In this document: in pieces, positions 15,640 to 23,616 of the stretch
Layout: each line of letters starts with the position of its first letter
Position numbering within the stretch: the first letter of the stretch is position 1
Source of the DNA: Mycolicibacterium frederiksbergense
Lineage (GTDB): Bacteria; Actinomycetota; Actinomycetes; Mycobacteriales; Mycobacteriaceae
Length of the DNA: 64,000 nt
NCBI RefSeq assembly: GCF_012223425.1
Contig: NZ_CP038799.1
Location: 5,626,249-5,690,248 of the forward strand
Direction: 5' to 3'
Program-made: the position numbers and the translations under genes
Notes under the pieces: generated by a model
Databases searched by the model: none
What the model saw: only the letters and a program-made list of their open reading frames with translations
What the model was told of the DNA's origin: nothing

Positions 15640-18600
15640 TTGGCGATCGTCACCCGCACACCGTCACCGATGTCCGAACCGTCGGCCACGCTGCCGAATT
15701 CGAACGACGTGGCCAGCACCTCACCGGAGATCAGACCGGCATGGGCCTGCGCCCAGTCCAGCTTCTCCGCCGGAACGTCGATGACCACGCTGATCCGGTC
15801 GGACACCTCCAGCCCGGTGGTCTTGCGCAGCTCCTGCAACTCCCGGATCCGGTCCTTGGCCCAGCCCTCTGCCTCGAGCTCTGGGGTGACCTCGCCGTCG
15901 AGCACCACCAGACCGGCTCCGTCGGCCAGCGCGGCTGTCCATTCCGGGTCGGCGGCAACAAGTTTGGAGGTGTACTCGCTCGCCAGCAAAGTCGCCGGCC
16001 CGGCGGTCAGCGTGCCGTCGGCGTTGACCACACCGTCACCGGCCTTGACCGCCTTGATCGCGGCCTGCACATCCTTGCCGATGCGCGGGCCGGCGACCCG
16101 GGCGTTCACAGCGAGTTCGAACCGGCCGTAGCTGTCCACATCATCGGACAATTCGACCGCTTTGACATTCAGCTCGTCGGCGATGAGATCCACGAAAGGC
16201 CGCAGACTCTCCGGGTTGTCCACCGCCACCGTCAGTTTCGGCAGCGGCAGTCGCACCCGGAGCTTCTTGGCCTTACGCAGCGACGATCCCGTCGAGCAGA
16301 CCTCGCGCACCTGATCCATGGCGGCCACTAGATCCGGGTCGGCGGGTAGATCGGCAGCGTCGGGCCAGTCGGTCAAATGCACCGAACGCTCCCCCGTGAC
16401 ACCCCGCCAGATGACCTCGGAGACCAGCGGCAGCAACGGCGCAGCCAGCCGACCGGTCACCTCGAGCACCGTGTGCAGGGTGTCGATGGCATCGCGATCC
16501 TCTTCCCAGAAACGCGAACGCGACCGCCGCACATACCAATTCGTCAGCGCCTCGGTGAACTGGCGCAGCTGATCACACGCTCCGGAGATGTCACAGGTGT
16601 CCAGCGAGACGGTCAGGTCGTCACGCAACGCGGCCAGCTTGGCCAGGATGTAGCGGTCCAGCACGTGCTGGGAATCGGTACGCCAGGTTCCCTTCTGAGG
16701 CGCATACAGGGTGAGGAAGGTGTAGGCATTCCAGAACGGAAGCTGCACCTGCCGGACGCCCTCACGGATGCCCTGTTCGGTGACGATCAGGTTGCCGCCG
16801 CGCAGGATCGGCGAGGCCATCAGGAACCACCGCATGGCGTCAGAGCCGTCACGGTCGAACACCTCGGACACATCCGGGTAGTTGCGCAGCGACTTGCTCA
16901 TTTTCTGGCCGTCGTTGCCGAGCACGATCCCGTGTGCCACGCAGGTTTTGAAGGCGGGCTTGTCGAACAGCGCCGTGGCCAGCACGTGCATCGTGTAGAA
17001 CCAGCCGCGAGTCTGACCGATGTACTCGACGATGAAATCGCCGGGGAAATGCGCCTCAGCACCGCCATCCCCACTGACGCCGTCGAACCACTTCTGGTTC
17101 TCGAACGGATAGTGCACCTGCGCGTAGGGCATGGACCCGGAGTCGAACCACACGTCGAGCACGTCCTCGATGCGCCGCATGGTCGAGTTACCGGTCGGAT
17201 CGTCGGGATTCGGCCGGGTCAACTCGTCGATGAACGGCCGGTGCAGGTTATCGGGCCGAACCCCGAAGTCGCGCTCCAGCTCGTCCAGGCTGCCGTACAC
17301 ATCGGTACGCGGGTAGGCCGGATCATCGGAGACCCACACCGGGATCGGGGTGCCCCAGTACCGGTTTCGCGAGATGGACCAGTCACGGGCATTGGACAGC
17401 CACTTGCCGAACTGGCCGTCCTTGACATGCTCGGGATACCAGGTGATGTCCTGGTTGAGTTCGACCATCCGGTCCCTGAACTGGCTGACCTTGACGAACC
17501 AGGAGGAAACGGCGCGGTAGATCAACGGGTTTCGGCAGCGCCAACAATGCGGATAGGAGTGCTCGTAGGTCTCATGGCGCAGCAGCACCGGGGCATTCAC
17601 CGCGGCCGGGCCGGTGCCGTTCTTCAGATCCCGGATGATCTGCTGGTTCGCGTCGAACACCTGCTGGCCGGCGTAATCGGGCACCGTCGCGTCGAAGCGG
17701 CCCTTGGAGTCCACCGGCGTGACGGCGACGATATCGGCGGTGTCGGCGGTTGCCTTGTCGTCCTCGCCGTAGGCCGGCGCCATGTGCACGATCCCGGTGC
17801 CGTCCTCGGTACTGACGAAGTCTGCCCCGAGCACCTGGAATGAGTTGACCGCGTCCGCGAAATACGGGAACGGCGGCAGATAGTGCGTGCCCAGCAGCTG
17901 CTCACCCAGGTGGGTCGCGACCACGACCGGTTCCTCGCCGAGTTCGCGCGCATAAGCGCCCAGGCGGGCCTCGGCGAGCACGAACCGGTGCCCGTCCGGG
18001 CCTTCGACGGTGACATAGGAGACCGCGGGATTGACCGCGACGGCCTGGTTCGACGGCAGCGTCCACGGTGTCGTGGTCCAGATCAGCAGGTAGCTACCGG
18101 CCAGCGGGCCGTCGGTCGCCTTGAATCCCACCGTGAGCGCGGGATCCTGCCGGCTCTGGTAGACGTCGTCATCCATCCGCAGCTCGTGATTGGACAGCGG
18201 TGTCTCGTCATTCCAGCAGTACGGCAGCACCCGGTTGCCCTCATAGGCCAGGCCCTTGTCCCAGAGCTGCTTGAAGGCCCAGATGGTGGACTCCATGAAG
18301 TCCAGATCCAGTGTCTTGTAATCATTTTCGAAGTCGACCCAGCGTGCCTGGCGGGTCACGTACGCGCGCCATTCCGCGGCGTATTTCATCACCGAGGCGC
18401 GGCAGGCATCGTTGAACTTCTCGATGCCGAGTTCTTCGATCTGCGCCTTGTCGGTGATCCCGAGCTGACGCTGAACCTCGAGCTCGGCGGGCAGACCGTG
18501 AGTGTCCCAGCCGAACCGGCGCTCCACCTTGTATCCACGCATGGTGCGGTAGCGGGGAACGATGTCCTTGACGTAGCCGGTGAGCAGGTGCCCGTAGTGC

Positions 18601-18770
18601 GGCAGGCCGTTGGCGAACGGCGGGCCGTCGTAGAAGACGTACTCGGGCGCGTCGTCGCGCCGCGCGATACTGGCGCGGAAGGTGTCGTCGGCGCCCCAGT
18701 AGTCGAGGACCTCGGCTTCCAGCGCCGGGAAGTCAGGTGCTCCGGCAGCCGGCTTCGGATAGGCGGTCAC
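15633..18770 (-). CDS. ileS: Isoleucyl-tRNA synthetase
   Basis: Charges tRNA-Ile with isoleucine and edits misactivated valine. The 1045-residue product has PPFANGLPHYGHL (the HIGH motif, here HYGH), the editing domain insert, and GQKMSKSLRNYPD (KMSKS). The sequence resembles the long eukaryote-like class of actinobacterial IleRS, which is usually less sensitive to mupirocin. The GTG start at 18770 has AGGAG eight bases upstream and gives VTAYPKPAAGAPDF. The open frame continues 56 codons further upstream, but that part is the T-box leader and is not coding. Rv1536 is the counterpart. Confidence 0.96.
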   Translation of the reverse strand: MTAYPKPAAGAPDFPALEAEVLDYWGADDTFRASIARRDDAPEYVFYDGPPFANGLPHYGHLLTGYVKDIVPRYRTMRGYKVERRFGWDTHGLPAELEVQRQLGITDKAQIEELGIEKFNDACRASVMKYAAEWRAYVTRQARWVDFENDYKTLDLDFMESTIWAFKQLWDKGLAYEGNRVLPYCWNDETPLSNHELRMDDDVYQSRQDPALTVGFKATDGPLAGSYLLIWTTTPWTLPSNQAVAVNPAVSYVTVEGPDGHRFVLAEARLGAYARELGEEPVVVATHLGEQLLGTHYLPPFPYFADAVNSFQVLGADFVSTEDGTGIVHMAPAYGEDDKATADTADIVAVTPVDSKGRFDATVPDYAGQQVFDANQQIIRDLKNGTGPAAVNAPVLLRHETYEHSYPHCWRCRNPLIYRAVSSWFVKVSQFRDRMVELNQDITWYPEHVKDGQFGKWLSNARDWSISRNRYWGTPIPVWVSDDPAYPRTDVYGSLDELERDFGVRPDNLHRPFIDELTRPNPDDPTGNSTMRRIEDVLDVWFDSGSMPYAQVHYPFENQKWFDGVSGDGGAEAHFPGDFIVEYIGQTRGWFYTMHVLATALFDKPAFKTCVAHGIVLGNDGQKMSKSLRNYPDVSEVFDRDGSDAMRWFLMASPILRGGNLIVTEQGIREGVRQVQLPFWNAYTFLTLYAPQKGTWRTDSQHVLDRYILAKLAALRDDLTVSLDTCDISGACDQLRQFTEALTNWYVRRSRSRFWEEDRDAIDTLHTVLEVTGRLAAPLLPLVSEVIWRGVTGERSVHLTDWPDAADLPADPDLVAAMDQVREVCSTGSSLRKAKKLRVRLPLPKLTVAVDNPESLRPFVDLIADELNVKAVELSDDVDSYGRFELAVNARVAGPRIGKDVQAAIKAVKAGDGVVNADGTLTAGPATLLASEYTSKLVAADPEWTAALADGAGLVVLDGEVTPELEAEGWAKDRIRELQELRKTTGLEVSDRISVVIDVPAEKLDWAQAHAGLISGEVLATSFEFGSVADGSDIGDGVRVTIAKA

Positions 18771-18981
18771 TGTGTCGTCTCCTGTGCCCAGAGATTCAGG
18801 CACGGGGACGAACATCGCGACAGGTGCGCGAGCCCGCGGTACCACCCCGCTTGCACACCGCGCTGGGGTCAGCATGATGCGCCGCTCAACTGGGCGATGA
18901 CGAGCCCGACCGTCCGGTTCTACTGAGCGCCGAAACACTGTTCTTCCGGAGGCTCCCCGGTGATGGCCGGATCAATGCCTG
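18771..18981 (-). promoter_or_regulatory. T-box riboswitch leader of ileS (translational, ultrashort stem I)
   Basis: The leader contains the T-box core TGGTACCGCGGG (18833-18844 on the minus strand), whose central bases pair with the free 3' end of uncharged tRNA. Upstream, CCGGCCATCACCGG (18957-18970) forms a short hairpin whose loop carries an ATC isoleucine codon at 18962-18964, the expected specifier in the ultrashort stem I class known from actinobacterial ileS genes. GGAAGAAC follows. The ileS SD (ACAGGAG) lies at the 3' end, and CCTGT at about 18820-18825 can pair with its ACAGG, which would suit control of translation initiation. No poly-U terminator is present. Uncharged tRNA-Ile is therefore expected to raise ileS translation. 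Confidence 0.9.
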
Positions 18982-18988
18982 TGCAAGG

Positions 18989-19016
18989 AGTCTAACGGTC
19001 AGGCGGCGTCGGTGAA
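18989..19016 (-). promoter_or_regulatory. Likely ileS promoter
   Basis: TAGACT (18989-18994) is a good -10. TTCACC (19011-19016) is a moderate -35, with a 16-bp spacer. The predicted start near 18981 gives a leader of about 210 nt that begins just ahead of the specifier hairpin. The -35 lies inside the end of the next gene. Confidence 0.5.
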
Positions 19017-19649
19017 CCCGGGGATCGCCTCCGAGGTGATCTCGATCAGCGCCTGCGGGAACTGCTCAGCCAGCTCTTCGATGGTGTAGGCCTCGAACCG
19101 GCGGGCGTCGAACCACAGGTCCACCGCCACCAGGCCGTTGCTGCGGTAGGCACGCAGCTCCAGCGCGTGCCCCTGCAGAGGTTCATCGGACGAGACCGGG
19201 CCTGAGCACCGGAACGCCAGCTCGGCCAGGGCCTGTCCGGGGGCCCGGACGGTGCAGCCGGCGAGCGCCGAGCACACATGTGCGAGTAGCTGGGTGGCGT
19301 CCAGGTCGGTCGGCGTGACGCAGTCCAGGGCGATGATGTGGGAGTCGACGTCGACCGCCACCACACCGGTGCCGATGGTGCGGGCCACGGCCCGACCGAG
19401 CGCGGCCAGCAGGATCTTGCCGTTGAGAACGCCCAGGTGGGCGGCGGCGCCGTCGAGTTCGGCGCTGAGCAACGCCGACATCGGCACGGACATCCGCTGC
19501 AGGTCGGACCCGGCAGGAACACCGTCGACGTCGTAGTCGGTCAACGTCAGAGAGGAGGCGATGTCCTGCGCCTGCCCGACAACGAGGTCGAAGCCCGACG
19601 CCGCGAAGTCGTCGACGTAGATCCGGTCCTGGAATAGCGGAGCAACCAT
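18999..19649 (-). CDS. Protein resembling the C-terminal lobe of a condensation domain
   Basis: A 216-residue protein of unknown function. Its second half reads like the C-lobe of an NRPS condensation or Pap-type acyltransferase domain: LNGKILLAALGRAVARTIG, VAVDVDSHI, and a final block GHALELRAYRSNGLVAVDLW followed by TIEELAEQFPQALIEI. There is no HHxxxDG-type active-site motif and no N-lobe, so it is unlikely to be a working acyltransferase by itself. It may be a domesticated fragment with a binding or regulatory role. ATG 19649 is chosen because TATTCT lies seven bases upstream (leaderless) and the open frame beyond runs through an operator palindrome. It is divergent from the HTH gene. Confidence 0.7.
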   Translation of the reverse strand: MVAPLFQDRIYVDDFAASGFDLVVGQAQDIASSLTLTDYDVDGVPAGSDLQRMSVPMSALLSAELDGAAAHLGVLNGKILLAALGRAVARTIGTGVVAVDVDSHIIALDCVTPTDLDATQLLAHVCSALAGCTVRAPGQALAELAFRCSGPVSSDEPLQGHALELRAYRSNGLVAVDLWFDARRFEAYTIEELAEQFPQALIEITSEAIPGFTDAA

Positions 19650-19656
19650 GTAGCCG

Positions 19657-19662
19657 AGAATA
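19657..19662 (-). promoter_or_regulatory. -10 box (TATTCT) of the condensation-lobe gene
   Basis: TATTCT is followed by seven bases and the ATG at 19649. The 18-bp palindrome begins seven bases further upstream, inside the -35/-10 region, so a bound repressor would block this promoter. Confidence 0.5.
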
Positions 19663-19669
19663 CAATGCG

Positions 19670-19687
19670 TGTCCCAAATTTGGGACA
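19670..19687. promoter_or_regulatory. 18-bp perfect palindrome, candidate operator
   Basis: TGTCCCAAATTTGGGACA reads the same on both strands. It lies between the divergent condensation-lobe gene and the HTH gene, and overlaps the core promoter of the former. A dimeric HTH protein is encoded next to it, making autoregulation the natural hypothesis. Confidence 0.65.
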
Positions 19688-19702
19688 TCACTCCCGAAAG
19701 TC

Positions 19703-19716
19703 TGACACCCCTGTCA
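19703..19716. promoter_or_regulatory. Second inverted repeat TGACA-N4-TGTCA
   Basis: A 5-4-5 inverted repeat 15 bp from the end of the 18-bp palindrome, in the same divergent intergenic region. It shares the half-site TGTC with the larger palindrome and could be a secondary operator. Confidence 0.4.
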
Positions 19717-19771
19717 ATTAAGGAGATGGTGTCCGCTGTTCGGTTGCTAGCGCCCAAAGCCGGGATAACGC

Positions 19772-19777
19772 TATTGT
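19772..19777 (+). promoter_or_regulatory. -10 box (TATTGT) of the HTH gene
   Basis: TATTGT is followed by six bases and the GTG at 19784, consistent with a leaderless transcript. No convincing -35 hexamer is seen at standard spacing. Confidence 0.4.
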
Positions 19778-19783
19778 TTATGG

Positions 19784-20161
19784 GTGCCACGGACAGATGA
19801 GAACGGCAGACAGCTCAAAGCCCTGCTCGACTACCTCCTGGACGGGGACGTCGAAGCCAAGGACATCTACGACGCGCTGGACATCTCCAGCAGCACCTAC
19901 TACCGGCGGATCAAAGAGAGCAGCTATCCCGACGCGGAAGAATTGCGCCGGGTTGCCGACCGCTTCGCCTTGAGCTACCCCGACCTTCAGATCCGTTTCG
20001 GCCTCATGAGCAGGCAAGAGGTGTGGAACTACATCGAATCCACGCCCTTCACCGTGACCGCCGTCCAGGATGCGGTCCGCGTGCAGGCCGAACCCCAGCA
20101 ACAGACCCGACGTCCGAAACTCTCCGAATTGACGCCACGTAGCGACGCGCCGCCGCTGTAA
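19784..20161 (+). CDS. Small HTH DNA-binding protein
   Basis: A 125-residue protein with a helix-turn-helix in VEAKDIYDALDISSSTYYRRI (about residues 21-41), followed by a helical segment (DAEELRRVADRFALSYPDLQ) and a basic, disordered tail. The layout resembles XRE-like or phage-type repressors that are common beside membrane proteins in actinobacteria. The GTG start fits a leaderless promoter. The neighbouring palindrome is the obvious binding site. It probably controls itself and the divergent gene, and perhaps the downstream membrane protein and glycosyltransferase. It has no cofactor or sensor domain, so any signal would have to come through a partner. Confidence 0.72.
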   Translation: MPRTDENGRQLKALLDYLLDGDVEAKDIYDALDISSSTYYRRIKESSYPDAEELRRVADRFALSYPDLQIRFGLMSRQEVWNYIESTPFTVTAVQDAVRVQAEPQQQTRRPKLSELTPRSDAPPL

Positions 20162-20215
20162 GCAGTACTATTTGCTGGCAGGAATACAGCTCCCAGGCCG
20201 CGAAGGCGAAGCACG

Positions 20216-20950
20216 ATGGAACTCACCGTACTGATCGCGATCACACTGTTGTGTATCGCGTGGAGTCTGTGGATTCGCCGCGTGACGTGGTCGTGTCGCT
20301 GGGAGGTCGCGGCCACCCTGAACATCGCGTTGCAGGGCGGTGCGATCCTGCTGATGTCGCCGTTGGCCTCGGAGACCCTGGGCAAGGCGCTGCACTCGGT
20401 GACCGGGATGTGGAACCTCGAAGACTTCGTCGGCCACGACATGTACATCGTCGCCGCCTCGGCCATCGTCTACAACGCGGTCGGCCGCCTGCAGGACGAT
20501 CACCAGATGCAGCGCGCCTTCCGGCAGTATGTCGAGCTGCCCGCCACCCTGTGTATCCCACTGCTGCTCGCCGCCTTCTCGCTGAGCAGCGCGCACGACG
20601 TGTACGCCCGGGACTTCTTCGCCTCCCCCACCGACAGCTGGCTGAGCCTGTACTGGGTGATGCTCTGCGGCATGCTGATCTATCTGCTCGGCTACGGTGC
20701 GCGCGCCCTGCTGGTGCTCCGCAAGGACCCGCGCTCGCGGCGGATCGCCAACGTCTACCTGGTGGCGTGCGCCAGCGGCATCGTCGCGTGCATCATCAGG
20801 ATCATGTCGGCGATCTTCCCGGCATTCCTGGCATGGGAGCGCGGTGTGTTCGTGTGGATCTTCGCGTGCGCCTGCGGCGCCGGTTTCGCGCTGTCCTCGG
20901 CGCACTCCTGGCGCATCAAGACGAGATGGTTCTCCAAGGTCGACCGCTGA
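20216..20950 (+). CDS. Multi-pass membrane protein of unknown function
   Basis: A 244-residue protein with about seven hydrophobic segments, starting MELTVLIAITLLCIAWSLWI. It contains short charged loops (VGRLQDDHQMQRAF and LRKDPRSRR) and ends in a basic tail. No catalytic motif is recognisable. It follows the HTH gene by 54 bp with GAAGG as a possible SD, so the two are probably co-transcribed. Actinobacterial HTH plus seven-helix membrane protein pairs are common and lack a known function. A membrane sensor for the HTH protein is one possibility. Confidence 0.75.
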   Translation: MELTVLIAITLLCIAWSLWIRRVTWSCRWEVAATLNIALQGGAILLMSPLASETLGKALHSVTGMWNLEDFVGHDMYIVAASAIVYNAVGRLQDDHQMQRAFRQYVELPATLCIPLLLAAFSLSSAHDVYARDFFASPTDSWLSLYWVMLCGMLIYLLGYGARALLVLRKDPRSRRIANVYLVACASGIVACIIRIMSAIFPAFLAWERGVFVWIFACACGAGFALSSAHSWRIKTRWFSKVDR

Positions 20951-20976
20951 GACGTCCCAGCCCGCCCGGGACCACA

Positions 20977-20982
20977 TACACT
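20977..20982 (+). promoter_or_regulatory. -10 box (TACACT) of the GT1 gene
   Basis: TACACT lies eight bases before the ATG at 20991. There is no SD, which fits a leaderless message separate from the upstream membrane-protein gene. Confidence 0.4.
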
Positions 20983-20990
20983 GCGACCTG

Positions 20991-22235
20991 ATGAAAATCG
21001 TTGTGGCAGTCCACGGCACACGTGGCGATGTCGAACCCTGCACCGCTGTCGCCCGCGAACTCCGCGACCGCGGCCACCAGGTCCGGATGGCGGTCCCGCC
21101 GAACCTGATCGGCTTCGTCGCCTCCATCGGCTTCACCGATGCGGTGCCCTACGGTGTCGACTCCCAGAAACAGGTGGAAAGCGACGCCTTCCAGAACTAC
21201 TGGCAGTTCCACAACCCGTTGACCGTCGCCCGCAAGGCCATCGACTACTACACCGCGGGCTGGACCGAGATGAACGCGGCCCTGACGGACCTGGCCGCCG
21301 ACGCCGACATCATCCTCACCGGCACCACCTATCAGGAGGTGGCCGCCAATGTCGCCGAACGCTACGGCATCCCCCTGGCGGCCCTGCACTACTTCCCGAA
21401 CCGGCCCAACAGCCAGCTGATCCCGGTGCCGGCCCCACGCTGGGTCGCGAAATCCGGGTTCGCGGTCATCGAGTGGGGTCTGTGGCGCGTCTCCAAGAAG
21501 GCCGAGGACGAGCAGCGCGCCACGCTGGGCCTGCCCAAGACCGGCATCCGGTCCGCCAAGCGCGTCGTCGACAGCGGAACGTTGGAGATCCAGGCCTATG
21601 ACGAGCTGTTCTACCCGGGGCTCTCCGCGGAATGGAACGGCAGCCGGGCCTTCACCGGCGCCATCACGCTGGGTCTGCAGACCGAGACCGATGACGAGGT
21701 GACCTCGTGGATCGCTTCGGGCAAGCCGCCCATCTACTTCGGCTTCGGCAGCATGCCGGTGGAATCCCCCGTCGAAGCGGTCACCATGATCACCGAGGTG
21801 TGTGCCGAACTCGGTGAACGCGCACTGATCAGTTCGGGGGTCTGGGAGCTCGACGCCATGCCCCACGCCGAGCACGTCATGCTGGTCGGTGCGGTGAACC
21901 ATGCGGCGGTGTTCCCGACCTGCCGCGCGGTGGTCCACCACGGCGGCGCGGGCACCACCGCCGCGGGCGCACGCGCCGGTGTGCCGACCCTGGTGCTGTG
22001 GGTGTCCGCCGACCAGCCCGTCTGGGCGCGGCAGGTCAAGAAGCTGAGAATCGGTACGTCTCAGCGTTTCACCAAGATCACGAAGAAGTCGCTGACCGAG
22101 GCGCTGCGCACCGTGCTGGACCCCGAGGTCGTGGAGCGGGCCCGCGATTTCGCGACCCGGCTGGCCACTCCCGAGCAGAGCGTCACCAAGGCCGCCGATC
22201 TGATCGAGCAGAAGGTGAAGGCCGGGGCGGTCTAG
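20991..22235 (+). CDS. GT1-family (UGT/Gtf-like) glycosyltransferase
   Basis: A 414-residue GT-B enzyme. The N-terminus (MKIVVAVHGTRGDVEPCTAV) is the acceptor-side Rossmann start of Gtf/UGT proteins. The donor site is marked by YFGFGSMPVESP and by AVVHHGGAGTTAAGARAGVP with SADQPVWARQV. It belongs with the mycobacterial Rv1524/Rv1526c and GPL Gtf enzymes, which add hexose or deoxyhexose to lipid-linked acceptors. Adjacent to the acyltransferase/PKS operon and convergent with it (4-bp overlap of the 3' ends), it probably glycosylates the same lipid. The sugar cannot be predicted. Confidence 0.9.
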   Translation: MKIVVAVHGTRGDVEPCTAVARELRDRGHQVRMAVPPNLIGFVASIGFTDAVPYGVDSQKQVESDAFQNYWQFHNPLTVARKAIDYYTAGWTEMNAALTDLAADADIILTGTTYQEVAANVAERYGIPLAALHYFPNRPNSQLIPVPAPRWVAKSGFAVIEWGLWRVSKKAEDEQRATLGLPKTGIRSAKRVVDSGTLEIQAYDELFYPGLSAEWNGSRAFTGAITLGLQTETDDEVTSWIASGKPPIYFGFGSMPVESPVEAVTMITEVCAELGERALISSGVWELDAMPHAEHVMLVGAVNHAAVFPTCRAVVHHGGAGTTAAGARAGVPTLVLWVSADQPVWARQVKKLRIGTSQRFTKITKKSLTEALRTVLDPEVVERARDFATRLATPEQSVTKAADLIEQKVKAGAV

Positions 22236-23596
22236 TGAGCGGGACCCTCGACGGTGCCCGTCACCCCGAAATCGGCGAGCACCTTGAGCACCACCTCGCG
22301 CAGGGCCTCCTTGGAGTTGTGCCGGCCCACCGACCATGAGCTGACCGATACCGCCACCCGGCCGCGTGACCGGCAGCCGCCCAGCACCAGTTGCCCGCCG
22401 ATCCGGTTCAGCACCCGGCTGGTGATCTGCGGTTCCGCTCCGCGCATCATCACGTAGTCGGCGTCGGTCCCGTCGGGCCGGCTGAACGCCGGGCCCAGCT
22501 CACCCATGTTGGAACAGCCGATGGGGCTGTTCACCGACAGCACCATGCCCTCCAGCCGGCGCAGCACCACGCGCGGGGTCAGCGGGGTCAGCGGCAGCGG
22601 GCCGGTCATCCGTACCGAGGTTTCGGCCGACTCCGACAACGCCTTCTTCATGTCCGATCGCACCACGCTCAGATCCGTCAGAACCTGGTCGGGGTCGGCC
22701 GTCATCGTCGCCGCCACCAACGCATTGGCCCGGGTATCGCCCTCGGATCGTTCGCTGACCGGCCAGGACAGGTTCACCCGGCCGTCGGCGCCGACGCGGC
22801 CCAGCAGCTGCCCCAACCGGGCAGCCATCCCGCAGAACAGCGAATTGCTGGTGCCGCCGAGGCGCTGCGCGCACTCATCCCAGTGCTGCGCATCGACGAA
22901 GACCACGACCGACGGGGCGACCATGGGCTTGTCGTCGCCCGGGGGAATGTCGCCGGCGGCCTTGAACGAGGTCGCCAGGTCATTGCGTTCGGCCCGTGCC
23001 ACCCGGACCGATGCCGCCACCGCGGCGGCCATCTCCGGGACCGCGGCCAGCGTCTGGCGGGCATCCTGGGCCAGCGCGGCACGCCGCGGCCGGGAGCGCG
23101 GTGGCGGATAGCCGAGGCGCCGGTCGACCCCGTTGACGGCATCGGTGACGGCGATGGCCAGGCCGTGACCGTCGGCGATCGAATGCGAGACGACCAGGCT
23201 GACCGCCGCCGCGCCGTCGGTCAGTGGTTGCACCGCCAGCCGCCAGCCGGGGCCGTGTTCCGGATCGATCGGTGTGCCCAGGCATTTGTCGGCCCAGTTC
23301 CACACGTCGGCGCGCGGACGTTCCTGCGCCGACAGGTCGAGGGACTGCGGGTCGGCGTCGGCCACCCAGCGGTGCCGGCCGAACGGCAGCGCCGACCGCT
23401 CGATCCGGCGTCCGAACAGTCCCTTGGCCAGATTGCGGCGGAATCGGCGCAACCCGTCCATATCGACGCCACGGTCATACACCCAGACGGCCTGCACGAT
23501 GGGCCCACGACCGAGTGCCCGTAGGCCGAGGAAGGACCCCTGGTCGATATAGGCGAGGGTGTTGTCCACCCCCGCATCGTAATTGCGCTCGTTCAC
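22232..23596 (-). CDS. WS/DGAT-like (Pap-type) acyltransferase, copy 1
   Basis: A 454-residue member of the condensation/WS-DGAT superfamily that transfers acyl groups to hydroxyls. The active-site motif is SHSIADG (His138, Asp142), with Ser in place of the first His of HHxxxDG; the catalytic second His is kept. Shared blocks with its two paralogues in the operon are VWVYDRGVDM, ERSALPFGRHRWV, DPEHGPGWRLAV and CSNMGELGPAF. The GTG start at 23596 follows the fadD stop by 20 bp; a longer open frame upstream lies inside fadD. It is the last gene of the PKS operon. A role in acylating the LOS trehalose or sugar core is inferred. Confidence 0.85.
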   Translation of the reverse strand: MNERNYDAGVDNTLAYIDQGSFLGLRALGRGPIVQAVWVYDRGVDMDGLRRFRRNLAKGLFGRRIERSALPFGRHRWVADADPQSLDLSAQERPRADVWNWADKCLGTPIDPEHGPGWRLAVQPLTDGAAAVSLVVSHSIADGHGLAIAVTDAVNGVDRRLGYPPPRSRPRRAALAQDARQTLAAVPEMAAAVAASVRVARAERNDLATSFKAAGDIPPGDDKPMVAPSVVVFVDAQHWDECAQRLGGTSNSLFCGMAARLGQLLGRVGADGRVNLSWPVSERSEGDTRANALVAATMTADPDQVLTDLSVVRSDMKKALSESAETSVRMTGPLPLTPLTPRVVLRRLEGMVLSVNSPIGCSNMGELGPAFSRPDGTDADYVMMRGAEPQITSRVLNRIGGQLVLGGCRSRGRVAVSVSSWSVGRHNSKEALREVVLKVLADFGVTGTVEGPAH

Positions 23597-23616
23597 CCGA
23601 TCAGCCGGCGCGCAGG

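Noticed and set aside
18771..18938. N-terminal extension of IleRS
   Set aside because: The region contains the T-box riboswitch, and GTG 18770 has a strong SD and the conserved N-terminus.
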